A stretch of DNA of 64,000 bases from Metellina segmentata (Eukaryota; Arthropoda; Arachnida; Araneae; Tetragnathidae): the NCBI GenBank assembly GCA_947359465.1, contig OX375872.1, positions 132,916,011-132,980,010 of the forward strand. The letters run 5' to 3'. The notes beneath the pieces are model-generated. The model saw nothing but the letters and a program-made list of their open reading frames with translations, ran no database searches and had not been told where the DNA came from. Positions within the stretch are counted from its first letter, which is position 1; each line of letters begins with the position of its first letter. This document shows, in pieces, positions 20,971-31,377 of this stretch. Position numbers and translations under genes: made by a program.

Positions 20971-21671
20971 ACTTTAGGAAAAGATATATGCAGTGCTTTA
21001 CCAGGCTTCCACGCTCTTACAGGTAGCGATTTTAATGCTTCCTTCTTTCAGAATGGAAAAACTAAACCATATTCCTTAATGATAAATTCAGAGTCATATA
21101 CGAATACTTTCAGCGATATTGTAAAGTTACCAGATTGTAATATAGACGGGCTATTTGGAAAAGAAGAATTTGTTTGTAGGATGACCAGTTTTAAAAGAAT
21201 CAACGATATCAATAACGCCCGAGTAGCCACATTTGTGAAGAGAGACATACAAAATTGATCAAGAGAAAGATATAGTACAATTGAAAACAACAGTTGATGA
21301 TACGATTCTGCCCCTTGTAAATCCGAACTACGCCGGCATTTGTTACGTTCATCACACATAGCAACTCTCTGAAGTCACGCAACTTCTCCAAATCTGATTG
21401 AACTTTCACCTACTCAATATGGATGGAAAGAAGAGAGTAGTCAATATCTCTTCAAATGGTTTGATGGCTCCGTTTCTTTCGATTTCTCTTACAAATTAAT
21501 CAATAACTTATTCTTTTACATTTTTTAGATAGCATTGAAAAAGAAGAAACTGCAGAAAAATGTGACGATAGTGATCTCGTACGAGAAAATAATATCGAGG
21601 AAATATCTAAGGAGAGGTCACGAGAAGAATACGACTATAATACCGATAGCGCAGTAGATTTTAATGACTGA
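20971..21671 (+). pseudogene. Transposon-associated protein pseudogene (LPGFHALTGSD motif)
   Basis: A frame from 20971 to 21258 reads ICSALPGFHALTGSDFNASF followed by FGKEEFVCRMTSFKRINDIN and NARVATFVKR. After a frameshift it gives DDTILPLVNPNYAG; after another LSPTQYGWKEESSQYLFKWF DG; and it finishes with an acidic tail EEYDYNTDSAVDFND and a TGA at 21669-21671. This pattern (LPG.HA.TG.D...F, then a tryptophan-rich WK...KWFDG block, then an acidic end) recalls a repetitive, poorly characterised protein family abundant in invertebrate genomes. I cannot name it securely. A possible GT-AG intron lies between GGCTCC and the acidic part. Confidence 0.5.
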
Positions 21672-21970
21672 TTTTCATGTTGATATATAAAAATGATGAA
21701 TTTTTAATTTTGTTTATTTAGAAACCAACTTATAAAAAATCTAAGCATTCACGTTCACATTATTTACACTTCATAAAAATATTAAATTGATTTCAACAAA
21801 ATAGAAATTGTGTTATATTGTATAAATGTCTTTTGCGAAAATAAAAATCATCAATCCAGTATCGAGGAAGATACGTCAGTTGAAACGATAAAGTTGCCGC
21901 GCTGTGCTCGCACTCATTTCAGCTTGCGGTATACTTATCGCATCAGCGGACTATATTTCCTCCGACTACA

Positions 21971-22285
21971 GCCGAACAACTGGTATAGTGATAGCTTCTA
22001 GATCGGACGGTTCCTGGTTCGAATCCGGGTCCGGGCATGTATGTTTGTAAGCGTATGGTGTAGAGACGGCTGGTGCACCTTAAATCTGTCGTGGCCGAAA
22101 GTCCTCACGTTGGGTTGGTGTGGAAATTTGGAGAGAGGGGTGCCAACTCAAATGTCGCCTCGTCGTCTGACCGTGTTTCAAAATTACGAGGTGTTGTCCT
22201 CGGATCTTTCTCTTAAGGGACTGATCCAAGACCGTCGTCAGTAGCCCGTTGTATTGCCCAGTGCTCGTTAATTAATATACCTACA
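21971..22285 (+). mobile_element. tRNA-derived SINE, type 1 head, near full length
   Basis: The head contains a pol III A-box-like tggtatagtg and a B box ggttcgaatcc; the body follows (gtagagacggctggtgcacc, cctcacgttgggttgg) and the 3' end is diverged. Apparent 67-codon frame inside is not a gene. Confidence 0.9.
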
Positions 22286-22367
22286 TACCTATCTCTTTTG
22301 CATCGACGTATTGTAATCCAACAATAGAAAAAGTTTTTAACAGATGAATTACGTAATTGGTAATTTT

Positions 22368-22550
22368 TAATTAACGTCGTGCTAGAGCAACACAACGGGC
22401 TATTGAAGACGGTCCGGGATCAATCCCTTAAGGGAAAGATTCGAGGACAACACCTCGTAATTTTGAATCACGGTCAGATGACGAGAAAACACCTGAACTG
22501 GCACCCCAGTCTCCAAACTTCCACACCAACCCAACGTGAGGACTTTTGGC
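22368..22550 (-). mobile_element. SINE type 1, 3' half (split by hAT element)
   Basis: Minus-strand SINE running from tail to gaggacttttggc, where a hAT-like element starts. The other half resumes at 24141. Confidence 0.85.
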
Positions 22551-22930
22551 TAGGGATTGCAATCCGGTAATCTGCCGGGTCTGGCATCATTTGGCTGCTT
22601 ACCGAATCCAGCATCTATCGGATACGGTCCGGATCCGACAAAACCGAATTTAAAAAAAATTAAATAATTGATTATTCAAACCCAACTTTAAAATCGCAAA
22701 ATCCTTTATTAAGCAATTGAAATTAATCGATTTTATATTTTTAAGTCATCAGTTTGGAGAATTCTAGCAAAAATAATAAATCAAATCATCAATAATATTT
22801 TTTTAATGAATAGGAATTAGAAAAGCAAATTCTGCAAGAAAATTGAAGACCATTGCAAAAAGACAAACTTTAGAAGAGAAACAGATTTTGAGAAAATACT
22901 GAAGAAAGAAATGACTTCATATATATGAAA

Positions 22931-23819
22931 CTAGCCACTGCGTGGCTAGCCCGTGAAGCAAACCAACAGCACGGACAACACCGTGATGTAAGGTATTTAT
23001 ATGGTTAAAATTTGCGCAGATTTCAAATCCGTTGAAGATATATTCAATTTAAAAATTATTTATTTAAAAAAAATCATATTTTTAGGTATCAATCTAAAGT
23101 AAAATTTTCCGCAAATTTCAAATTCGTTAAAATTTTCAATCTTTTTAGCGATTCCGATTTTACGAAAAATAACTTAACAATCCTAGTCAATATGTTTTTT
23201 ATTTCTTACTCTCATTCGTGGAAATAGAATGGGACAGGAAATGTAATCTGTATTTTTTTTAACGCGAAAAGCAGAAGAAGCAATCTGTTTTTTTTTTTTT
23301 TTGGAAAGAGAAAGTTTACGTGACGTTGCGAAAATATAAAAGATATATTCAATTTAAAAATTATTTATTTAAAGAAAATCATATTTTTAGGTATCGATCT
23401 AAAGTGAAATTTTTTGCAGATTTCAAATCCATTGAAATTTTTACTTAATGTTTAACAGTCTAGGAGATAGAAAAAAGAACTAAATAACTCCAGCTAAAAG
23501 TTTCTTTTTTATCGTCTGCTGGAAAATCATTCCTCCTCGCAAAATGAAACCGGAAAAAATAAATTCAGAATCTGTCATATCTTTATGCGGTTGCCATTCC
23601 AAAGACACCAATAATTAAATTTCATTAAATTCATTTTAAAATGTTCTAGATTGAATTTTAAAATTCGCCGCGACCCAAAAATTGCAAAAAATTCGGACTA
23701 CCTGTGTGCCAATTCTCATTGCTGTAAGTCTTGAGCCATAGAATCGTCAGGATTTTGCGGCAAGAAACAGACAGACAAACAAACAGACAGACAAACACTT
23801 CCTTTTATAATATTAGAGA
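22931..23819 (-). mobile_element. Non-autonomous Helitron, 889 bp
   Basis: Minus strand. The 5' end A|TCTCTAATATTATAAAAGG lies at 23819 and the 3' end has the stem agccacgcagtggct followed by CTAG at 22931-22934. The interior includes a TCTG microsatellite-like run and the gatttcaaatcc/gcagatttcaaat module in three diverged copies. Related to 32390-32935. Confidence 0.85.
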
Positions 23820-23964
23820 TGGAGTCAAAGGAAATTATTTGTCTCTTATGTACGACTACTTAATGACGGTTAAACCAACTAGTGTCGAAGCTGAGAGGGC
23901 CTTCCCGGCCGCTAGTTATTTTTGCAGTTCATTGAGAAGTTTTACTATAATTAATTGTTGGTGA
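23820..23964 (+). pseudogene. hAT transposase C-terminal (dimerisation) fragment
   Basis: Reads YDYLMTVKPTSVEAERAFPA then ASYFCSSLRSFTI. PTSVE.ERAFS...LRS is the conserved hAT C-terminal dimerisation motif. The upstream coding part is degraded and split by the Helitron. Confidence 0.8.
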
Positions 23965-24140
23965 TTGATTTCCTACTTTTCTAATGCTAAAATAAATGTT
24001 TTGTTCGTCAATTTGGAATAATACCATTTTTACGTAATTTCACTCAGCCGATTTTGGAAAAATACATACTGGTTAGATAGATTTATGAACAAAGTACCAA
24101 TCCGGCCGGATTGAAAATCGTACCGGATTGAAATCCCTCG

Positions 24141-24282
24141 AATCCTCGGCCACGACAGATTTAAGGTGCACCAGCCGCCTCTACATCATACGCTTACAAA
24201 CATCCATGCCAGGACCCGAATTCGAGCCAGGAACCTTCCGATCTTGAGGCTAACACCTTAACCACTATACCGGTTGCTCGGC
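24141..24282 (-). mobile_element. SINE type 1, 5' head half (split by hAT element)
   Basis: Continues the SINE of 22368-22550: ctcggccacgacagatttaa through the head with its B box and ccactataccggttgctcggc. Confidence 0.85.
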
Positions 24283-24517
24283 AAAGGAATTGGAAACCAT
24301 GTATACATTTCCCCAAACAATCAACCAATCTGTAATTCTCGAAACTGTTTGTGGAGCAAGGAACCTTAGTTGGAAACCGGGATCCGAATTTCTTCGCTTA
24401 GCTAAAAATGACCATAGAGCGACCAGATCAAACATCTACTTCTCCTTTACATCGACCTACTGCAATTTAATAAAGGAAAACATTTTAATACTGTTGGTAA
24501 AATTGTTTTAACAAAGG

Positions 24518-24645
24518 TAATGGTAATGGTAATTTTAGTTAACGTCGTACTAGAGCAACACAACGGGCTATTGACGACGGTCCGGGATCAGTCCCTTAAG
24601 GGAAAGATCCGAGGACAATTCCTCGTAATTTTGAACCACGGTCAG
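24518..24645 (-). mobile_element. SINE type 1, 5'-truncated, with 13-bp target duplication
   Basis: Flanked by gttttaacaaagg at 24505-24517 and 24646-24658. Tail (attacc)n on the left; 5' truncated at insertion as expected for target-primed reverse transcription. Confidence 0.92.
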
Positions 24646-24919
24646 GTTTTAACAAAGGAATGAGAAACCGTTTATTTTTTTCCCAAACAACCAACACATC
24701 ATGGTATTTCGAAACTGTTTCTGGAGAAAGGGACATCATCGTGTCCTATGCGAATCCAAATTGAACGCATTCCAAGAAAATGGCGTGGAAATAATGACGG
24801 TAGTTCGATAAACGAAACCGAACCAAACCTTTCATCGATCTGTTACAGTTAAAAAAAGTTTCAATACAGTTGCTAATACTCTATAAACAAAGCATTTAAA
24901 AATTTTCTATACTTTCCCT

Positions 24920-25250
24920 GCCGACCAACCGGTATAGTGGTTAACGTGTTAGCCTCTGGATCGGAAGGTTCCTGGTTCGAATCCGGGCACGGATGTTTGT
25001 AAACGTATGGTGTAGAGGCGGCTGGTGCACCTTAAATCTATCGTGGCCGAAAGTCCTCACGTTGGGTTGGCGTGGAAGTTTGGAGAGTGGGGTGCCAGCT
25101 CAGGTGTTGCTTCGTCATCTTACCGTGGTTCAAAATTACGAAGTGTTGTCCTCGGATCTTTCCATTAAGGGACTGATCCCGGACCGTCGTCAATAGCCCG
25201 TTGTGTTGCTCTAGTACGACGTTAACTAAAATTACCATTACCATTACCCT
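24920..25250 (+). mobile_element. SINE type 1, full length
   Basis: From gccgaccaaccggtatagtg to (attacc)n. B box ggttcgaatcc intact. Target duplication not clear. Confidence 0.93.
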
Positions 25251-25349
25251 AAACAATCAACCTATTACGAATTCTCGAAACTGTTTTTGGAGCAAGGGAC
25301 CGTAGATGGAAAACGGGATCCTTTTTACTACTGATTCCTCGTGTAGCTA

Positions 25350-25688
25350 GCCGACCAACCGGTATAGTGATTAAGGTGTTAGCCTCTAGATCGGAAGGTT
25401 CCTGGTTCGAATCCGGGTCCGGGCATGGATGTTTGTAAGCGTATGGTGTAGAGGCGGCTGGTGCACCTTAAATCTGTCGTGGCCGAAAGTCCTCACGTTG
25501 GGTTGGCGTGGAAGTTTGGAGAGTGGGGTGCCAGCTCAGGTGTTGCTTCGTCATCTGACCGTGGTTCAAAATTACGAAGTGTTGTCCTCGGGTCTTTCCC
25601 TTAAGGGTCTGATCCCGGACCGTCGTCAATAGCCCATTGTGTTGCTCTAGTACGACGTTGACTAAAAAATTACCAAAAAAAAAAATTA
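25350..25688 (+). mobile_element. SINE type 1, full length, with 13-bp target duplication
   Basis: Flanked by cctcgtgtagcta at 25337-25349 and 25689-25701. Head, body and 3' tail complete; tail partly replaced by an A run. Confidence 0.93.
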
Positions 25689-25764
25689 CCTCGTGTAGCT
25701 AAAAATGACCATAGAGCTACAAACCAAACCAAACTCAACTTGTAATCCCTTTTGCATCGGCCGT

Positions 25765-25860
25765 AGCTCAAAATTAAGTGTTGTCCCTTTGGGATAGATC
25801 CCGGATCGTTGCCAATAGCCCGTTGCGTTGTCCAGTGAGACGTTAAAATACATACCTACC
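25765..25860 (+). mobile_element. SINE 3' fragment
   Basis: Diverged 3' portion (tagcccgttgcgttg, gagacgttaaaatac). Confidence 0.7.
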
Positions 25861-26373
25861 TCATTAGCATTGACCTATTGCAATCCAATAACGGAAAAAG
25901 TTTTAATACAGTTGGTAAAGCTCTTTTTACAAAGGAATCAGAAATCGTCTATATTTTTTGTAGACAATCAAGCCATATGGAATTCCTGAAACCGTTTGTG
26001 GAGCAACAGGTAGAAACAGGGATCCTCCTTACCACGTTTAGCTAAAAATGACCATTGTACGACAAATTAAACCTGTACTCCCCTTTTGCATCGACCTATT
26101 GCAATCCAATAAAGGAAAAAATTAATTTAATACTGTTGGTAAAACTCTTTTAACAAAGGAATTAGAAATCGTCTATACTTTCCCCAAACAACCAACCCAT
26201 CACAAAATCCTGAAACTGTTTATGGAGCAAGGAACATCGTCGTATCCGATGCGAGTCCGAATCGAACGCATTTCAAGGTTGTAGACCTTAGACGGAAACC
26301 GGGATACTCTTTACTAATCTATCAATGTCTTGAGGTGGCACAGAATGGCTGTTTAATTGATACCTTCTTCCAG

Positions 26374-26454
26374 ATAGACGACGCCAGCACTCGGCTCCAA
26401 GAGGTCATTCGACTAACGGAAGATAACACACTGCAACCATCGGGACAACAATAA
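26374..26454 (+). CDS. Candidate terminal coding exon
   Basis: Preceded by a good 3' splice site (taccttcttccag ending at 26373). A frame of 26 codons then TAA: IDDASTRLQEVIRLTEDNTL followed by QPSGQQ. GC content is clearly above the flanking repeats, and the predicted peptide is hydrophilic and amphipathic, like the last exon of a real gene. I do not recognise the protein. No upstream partner exon found; the 240-bp repeat array would then be intronic. Alternatively a chance open frame. Confidence 0.35.
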   Translation: MDDASTRLQEVIRLTEDNTLQPSGQQ

Positions 26455-26984
26455 ATTCTGGGGAAATTCATCAGCGCGACTCCAAGCGATTGGCTTTTTT
26501 GTTGATCGAGTTCGGATCAATTCGCGAGATGATTTTGTTGTTTTTGGGGTTAAGACCCGACCGCGGATGGTGCGTGCAGCAGGTTGTGGTAAATTGAACC
26601 ATCGTGCGGGTTGTTTTTATACACATTATCGTAATGAGAACTTGGATGGCTCCACTCTCAATGCGTCTTCTGCCCCACCCATGTGTTAATGGGAGGAGAG
26701 AGCGTATGTTGATTTAAATTGATTCGAATTAATACGAGAGGGAAGGTATATATATGCAATTAGGTTTCGATCGTGAGGCAGCGTTTTCTAATGCTTTGAG
26801 TCGATGTCCCTTAATGACCAGAGCTTTCCCATTAGGTTAGTGCTAGCTGCATATTTGGTATTCAATCTTTCTGCTCTCTTTATGCCAGTGGTGCCAATTG
26901 ATAGAGTGACGAGTAAAATCCCGATTGCTTTGTGTGTTTTTCGAAATTCTACAGTAATTCTACAGATTATTACCATAACAATGT
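26455..26984. other. Mostly single-copy sequence, possible 3' UTR or promoter
   Basis: Higher complexity than its surroundings and no repeat family recognised. A TATA-like ggtatatatatgc at 26745 lies upstream of the GC-richer ttcgatcgtgaggcagcg; whether it is a promoter cannot be told. Confidence 0.3.
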
Positions 26985-28560
26985 TATCGGTATACATATT
27001 TGTAAAATTTATTCCTCATAGTGGAAGTCTCCCTTGACAATGCGCTCAGTTGAAAATGAAATAGAATCACTGCATATTTAACGACTAATGTAATAAATAT
27101 ATGTGGTATTTGGTCCTTATGCTTCAAGGAACAGGGAGAGCCAACCTTCGTTCATTTGATAATGAGGTCGAACCACTCTGCACAAACTGTGGATTATGTC
27201 ACATTTTGTTATATTACCCTTATGTTTTAGGGGGACACAAGGTGTAAGGCCCTCTAGGACTTGAAGCCCCTTACAAATCATTCACTTGATATTGAGGTCG
27301 AATCACTGCACATCTAGTTGCTTATATCAAGTTTTGTTACATTTGTCCCTCATATTTCAGGGGACAGAAACCAAACACAAAAATATTGGTTCCGAAGGGG
27401 TCAGGCCCTCTAAGACTTGACGCTCCTTATAAAGCATTCACTTGATAATGAGGTCGAAACACTGCACATATGGTTGCTTATATCACCCTTTGTTATCTAT
27501 TTGTTCCTCATAAAAATCCAACACAAAAATATTTTTATCCAAAGGGTCAAGCCCTCTAGGACTTGACTCCAATTACAAAGCACTCAATCGATATTGAGGT
27601 CGACCAACTCTGCACATATAGTGCCTTATATCAACTTTTGTTACCATTTGTCCCTCATAGAAAGAAAACACAAATATTGGGACCCAAGGGGTCAAGCCCT
27701 CTAGGACGTGACGCTCCTTACAGAGCACTCGCTTGATAATGAGGTCGAACCACCTGCACGTTTAGCTGCTTATATCAACTTTTATCACATTTGTCCCTCA
27801 TATTCCAGGGAACCAGAAACCAACCGCAAATATGTTGGGATACAAGGGCATCAGGTCTTCTGAGACTTGACGAACCTGACATAACCTTCAAATGATAGTA
27901 AGGTTGAACATCTCTAAAAATTTATTTAGCTCTCTATAATATCGATATATTTGTAAAATTTATTCCTATTAATGGATGGGCAATCTTAAAAATATTCGGA
28001 CCCATGAGGTTGGGGCTTCATGGGAATTATCGCTTTTGACATAGCACTCAATTGATAATGAGGTGGAATGATTTCACACATTTAGCTACTTATACTAACA
28101 TTGTTTGTAATATTTGTTCAAACTTTACGAGAGGACCAGAACCACAAACATAAAAATTGCTGGGATCCAAGAGGTGCTCCCTAGGAGTTGACGAACCTGA
28201 CAGAGCTTTCGATTGATAATGAGGTCGCGAACCCCTTTACACATTTAGTTACTTATACCAAAAATATATGTAATATTTATTCCTAAAACTTTATGGTACC
28301 AGAACCTAACCATAAAATTGCTGGGATCTAAGGGGGTGATAATGAGGTAGAACTCTTCTTTGCATATTTAGTTATCTATACTATCGGTATATTTGTCAAA
28401 TGTATCCTTTATAATAGAGGGGCAGGTCCCAGCTTTTCAAGTATTGATACCTAAGGGGTTCGGACCCACTGGAACTTGTCATCCCTGATATAATGTTAAA
28501 GTGATAATGAGGTGAAACCTCTTTGCATATTTACCCGCAATATTTCAGGCTGGACGATAT
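26985..28560 (+). repeat. Degenerate tandem array, about 11 units of 120-165 bp
   Basis: Each unit has tgataatgaggtcgaac (27157, 27287, 27440, 27586, 27733, 27893, 28052, 28213, 28335, 28498, plus a diverged one near 27047), then ctgcacatttag..gcttata, gttacatttgtccctca and ccctctaggacttga. The unit cores at 27.4-27.8 kb are the most alike. No open frame is conserved. Confidence 0.9.
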
Positions 28561-28714
28561 AGCAGGCAGTACTTTTAAATGAGTTCTTTGCACATCAATT
28601 AAAACTCAAAATGATTATAAATAAAGGGTTTGTATAAACATAAAAATGTATTTCGTCAGCTTAGAGTAGAAACTCCTTAACTCTAATTTTTTTTCAGAGA
28701 GGGCCTAGTTCAAT

Positions 28715-29010
28715 CACCGTCGCAATGAAGCGGCACAATGGGCTATCGGTGATGGTCATGGATCAATCAAGAAGGGAAAGATCCGAGGACGACCCCTTGC
28801 AATTTTGAACCCCGGGTCAGATGACGAGGTCAACACCTGATATGGCACCCCATTCTCCACACCTCCACACCACGCCAACGTGAGGACATTTGAGCCCATG
28901 ACAGATTTAACGCGCACCATCCCCCTTTGTATACGACGGTCTTTGATTGGATTCGAACTCGAAACCCTCCTGTTGCGAATCTGTTACTCTTCCAACCGAA
29001 CCGCCGTGGC
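28715..29010 (-). mobile_element. SINE, type 2 head, near full length
   Basis: Minus strand. The head (reverse complement) runs gccacggcggttcggttgga, B box gagttcgaatcc. The body matches type 1 SINEs from the ggtgcgcgttaaatctgtc block onward. Confidence 0.88.
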
Positions 29011-29149
29011 CTAGAGTCTGGATCAGGTCTAGTAGAAGACAGACAGTAGCTGCAGCCCGAGGACGAGACTCACACGACCGTGACCACACTGCACAAGTGG
29101 TTTATATTTTTCTAGATCGTACAGCTTCTCAGATAGGTAGGTATTTTAA

Positions 29150-29245
29150 TTAACGTCGTACTGGAGCAACACAGCGGGCTATTGACGACGGAACAATCCA
29201 AACGGGAAAGGAATACCACGTAATTTTGAACCACCATCAGATGAC
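29150..29245 (-). mobile_element. SINE 3' fragment
   Basis: Tail end portion (ttaacgtcgtactggagcaa, cgggctattgacgacgg) with internal losses, abutting the D41D relic. Confidence 0.75.
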
Positions 29246-29350
29246 GGTACAGCTCCTCAGTGTTGCAGTGTGTAGTCTTAAGTGTCGATGTAACATGGAA
29301 AAGAATCACACAATACCAGGACGGTTTGCGTCACTGGGATTGCAGCCCGT

Positions 29351-30597
29351 TCTCCAAACGAATACACTACCCCAATGGACATCCGCGGACGCATCGTCGA
29401 GTCGATTATCTGGACGAGATATCTTGTCGCGACAAAAAGTGTGCGGACGCCACAAATTGTAGAGGACATTCTGCAAAGAGTGGAAGATCGTCCGGATATT
29501 TGCACGCGAAAGGTGTTTTCTTTCTACAAATGAGCAACAAAACGCTAAAAAATTGCTCTTATACTCCCCAAACACCATTAAAATTGCAAACAAATAAAAA
29601 AATATAATAAACGAGTAGGAACAAAACGAAATCAAACCCGCAACACCAAACATCGCCAAAAAATGCCACTATCCACTTCGTCCAACGAAACGGTAACATT
29701 ACTGACAGTTAAATTCATCTATGGCACTTACAATAATGAAATTTGGCACACAAATAGTCCGAATTTTTTGAAATTTTATAGTCCAGCCCGAATTTTAAAA
29801 TTTAATCTAGAACATTTTAAAATCAATTGAATGAAATTTAATTATTACGCCCCACTCGATTGTTTGGCGAGTACTACGGGACGAAAGATTACACTCCTAC
29901 CATGCACAGAAAGTGCAAGCCTGGATACCTGCAGATTATGCGCCACGTGTCGAGTTTGCACGTTGGTTTTTGCAACAGCTAGCCTGATTTTAGTGCACAT
30001 GAGTTATTCACGGATGAATGCCTTTATTCGTGAAGGCATTTATAATACGTTAGATGCCCACACATCCTTCATGTGTGGGCATCTAACAATCCGTACGACA
30101 CACGTCCTCATGCGTATCAGAAGCGTTATATTTGGGCTGGAATTGTTGGTGACCAGTTGATCGGCCCATACCTTCTTTCATTCCAACTGGAGGGCAGAAC
30201 ATACGTTACATTTTTACAACAGGTATTGCCAGACTTACTTCAACCTGTTGCGGCCAACATACAAGCACGTATGTGGTTCCAGCATGACGGAGCAGTACCC
30301 AATTTCAGCTTGGATGTGCGCAACGCTTTAGAAGCTAAATTCCCAGGTCGATGGATTGGTCGGGGTGGGCCCACACCTTGGCCGACACGCTCACCTGATC
30401 TCTCCTGTCTGGACTTTTTCCTGTGGGGCCATTTGAAAAGTCGTCTACGAAAGCCCCATCGATTCCAACGAGGACCTAGTTGCCAGGATTTTTGTTGCTG
30501 CCGATGCCGGGTGTTTGAAAAAGTTCGCCGCTCGCCACGTCGCAGTTGTAACGCCTGTATTACCGCATGCAGTTGCTCCTTTGAGCAGTTTCTGTAA
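29351..30597 (+). pseudogene. DD41D-type transposase pseudogene
   Basis: N-terminal DNA-binding part at about 29351-29513 ends RTPQIVEDILQRVEDRPDIC TRKV. After the insertion, the frame resumes PHSIVWRVLRDERLHSYHAQ and DYAPRVEFARWFLQQ, then, shifted, FTDEC (first catalytic Asp). The rest is one frame: YIWAGIVGDQLIGPYLL, MWFQHDGA and SPDLSCLDFFLWGHLKS, with 41 residues between the last two aspartates as in the intact copy. Disrupted by frameshifts around 29990-30070 (a hairpin-forming mutation) and probably after HLKS. Ends FEQFL with TAA. Confidence 0.85.
29514..29848 (+). other. Insertion in DD41D relic: repeat X plus Helitron 5' segment
   Basis: 29514-29712 matches 31085-31280 (gtgttttctttctacaaatg, ccactatccacttcgtccaa) and, inverted, 33040-33245. 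29715-29848 matches the Helitron 5' region at 32446-32580 (atctatggcactt, ttaatctagaacatttt). Confidence 0.7.
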
Positions 30598-31084
30598 TTT
30601 TGCCACACATGCTGTCAATAAAATTATTTAGTACCCCTATCCTATTGGTGTTTCGTTTTTGCATGCTACATTAACGGCGGATACATCCTAGCGGTTCACC
30701 GCTTGCTCTCCGCCAATGCTTTGTCTGGTGAAAATTGCTTGTTTAGATGTTTTTTTATCACTTCTTACATATTTTGCCCATGAGTTTGAAACACCCTGTA
30801 TATTAACAAATAAATAAATAAATGTATATATACATAATATAAAATTATAGCAAGCAAAACATTTAAAAAATGCTAAGAACCAAGTAGTCGGGTTGTAATC
30901 AACCAGAATACGAAACTTAAAACAAACCATGCAAGCGCGCTGAAGCTGCAGACATAACAAGGTAAGCAATATAATTTAAAAAACAAAGGGAAATTGAAAA
31001 TAAAAACTATAAGGAAATTTTCGAGAATGAAAGTGTTGGAGGATCAGGGAGTCATTAGGGAGGAGTCTGACCCAGAAAACATGA

Positions 31085-31280
31085 AATGGTGTTTTCTTTC
31101 TACAAATGAAAAACAAAACGCTAAAAAATTGCTCTTATACTCCCCAAACACCATTTAAATTGCAAACACATACAAAACAAAACGAAATCAAACCCGCAAC
31201 ACCAAAGATCTCCAACAAATGCCACTATCCACTTCGTCCAACAAAACGGTAACATTAATGACAGTTAAATTCTTGTTACT
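31085..31280 (+). repeat. Repeat X, copy 2
   Basis: Close copy of 29514-29712; contains ctatccacttcgtccaac. Confidence 0.8.
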
Positions 31281-31377
31281 CTGAAACAATAAAAAGTATA
31301 AATGGTAGTGTTCGTAAACGAAAAAAAGTTATTGTTAGTATATAGTTATGGTAAAATGGTAAATTTTAAGCAGAGCA

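Larger units (their letters stand above)
22551..24140 (+). mobile_element. hAT-like element inserted in a SINE
   Basis: Imperfect terminal inverted repeats tagggattgcaatccggta (left) and taccggattgaaatccct (right, about 24113-24130). Flanking 8-mers cttttggc and tcctcggc both derive from the SINE target ctttcggc, which fits the 8-bp duplication of hAT elements. It carries the hAT C-terminal motif at 23862-23964 and is itself interrupted by a Helitron (22931-23819). Confidence 0.7.
24283..26335 (+). repeat. Tandem array, about 240-bp unit, with SINE insertions
   Basis: Units share ccccaaacaa(t/c)caacc, ctcgaaactgttt(g/c)tggagcaag, gctaaaaatgaccatagagc and a gttggtaaa(a/g)ct end. Copies start near 24283, 24650, 25240 (split by a SINE), 25900 and 26150. 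Type 1 SINEs are inserted repeatedly. No coding role visible. Confidence 0.75.
29351..30798 (+). mobile_element. Degenerate DD41D-type transposon
   Basis: Relative of 603-2056, plus orientation. The right TIR tip gtttgaaacaccctg ends at 30798 next to TA; the left end is lost. The coding region is interrupted by a 335-bp insertion (29514-29848). Confidence 0.75.

Noticed and set aside
21971..22045. tRNA gene
   Set aside because: SINE heads have A- and B-box-like sequences, but the acceptor stem does not pair properly, there is no terminator, and the head continues into a repeated SINE body.
25038..25256. Short ORFs such as LNLSWPKVLTLGWRGSLESG
   Set aside because: They recur wherever the SINE occurs, on either strand; they are SINE body translation.
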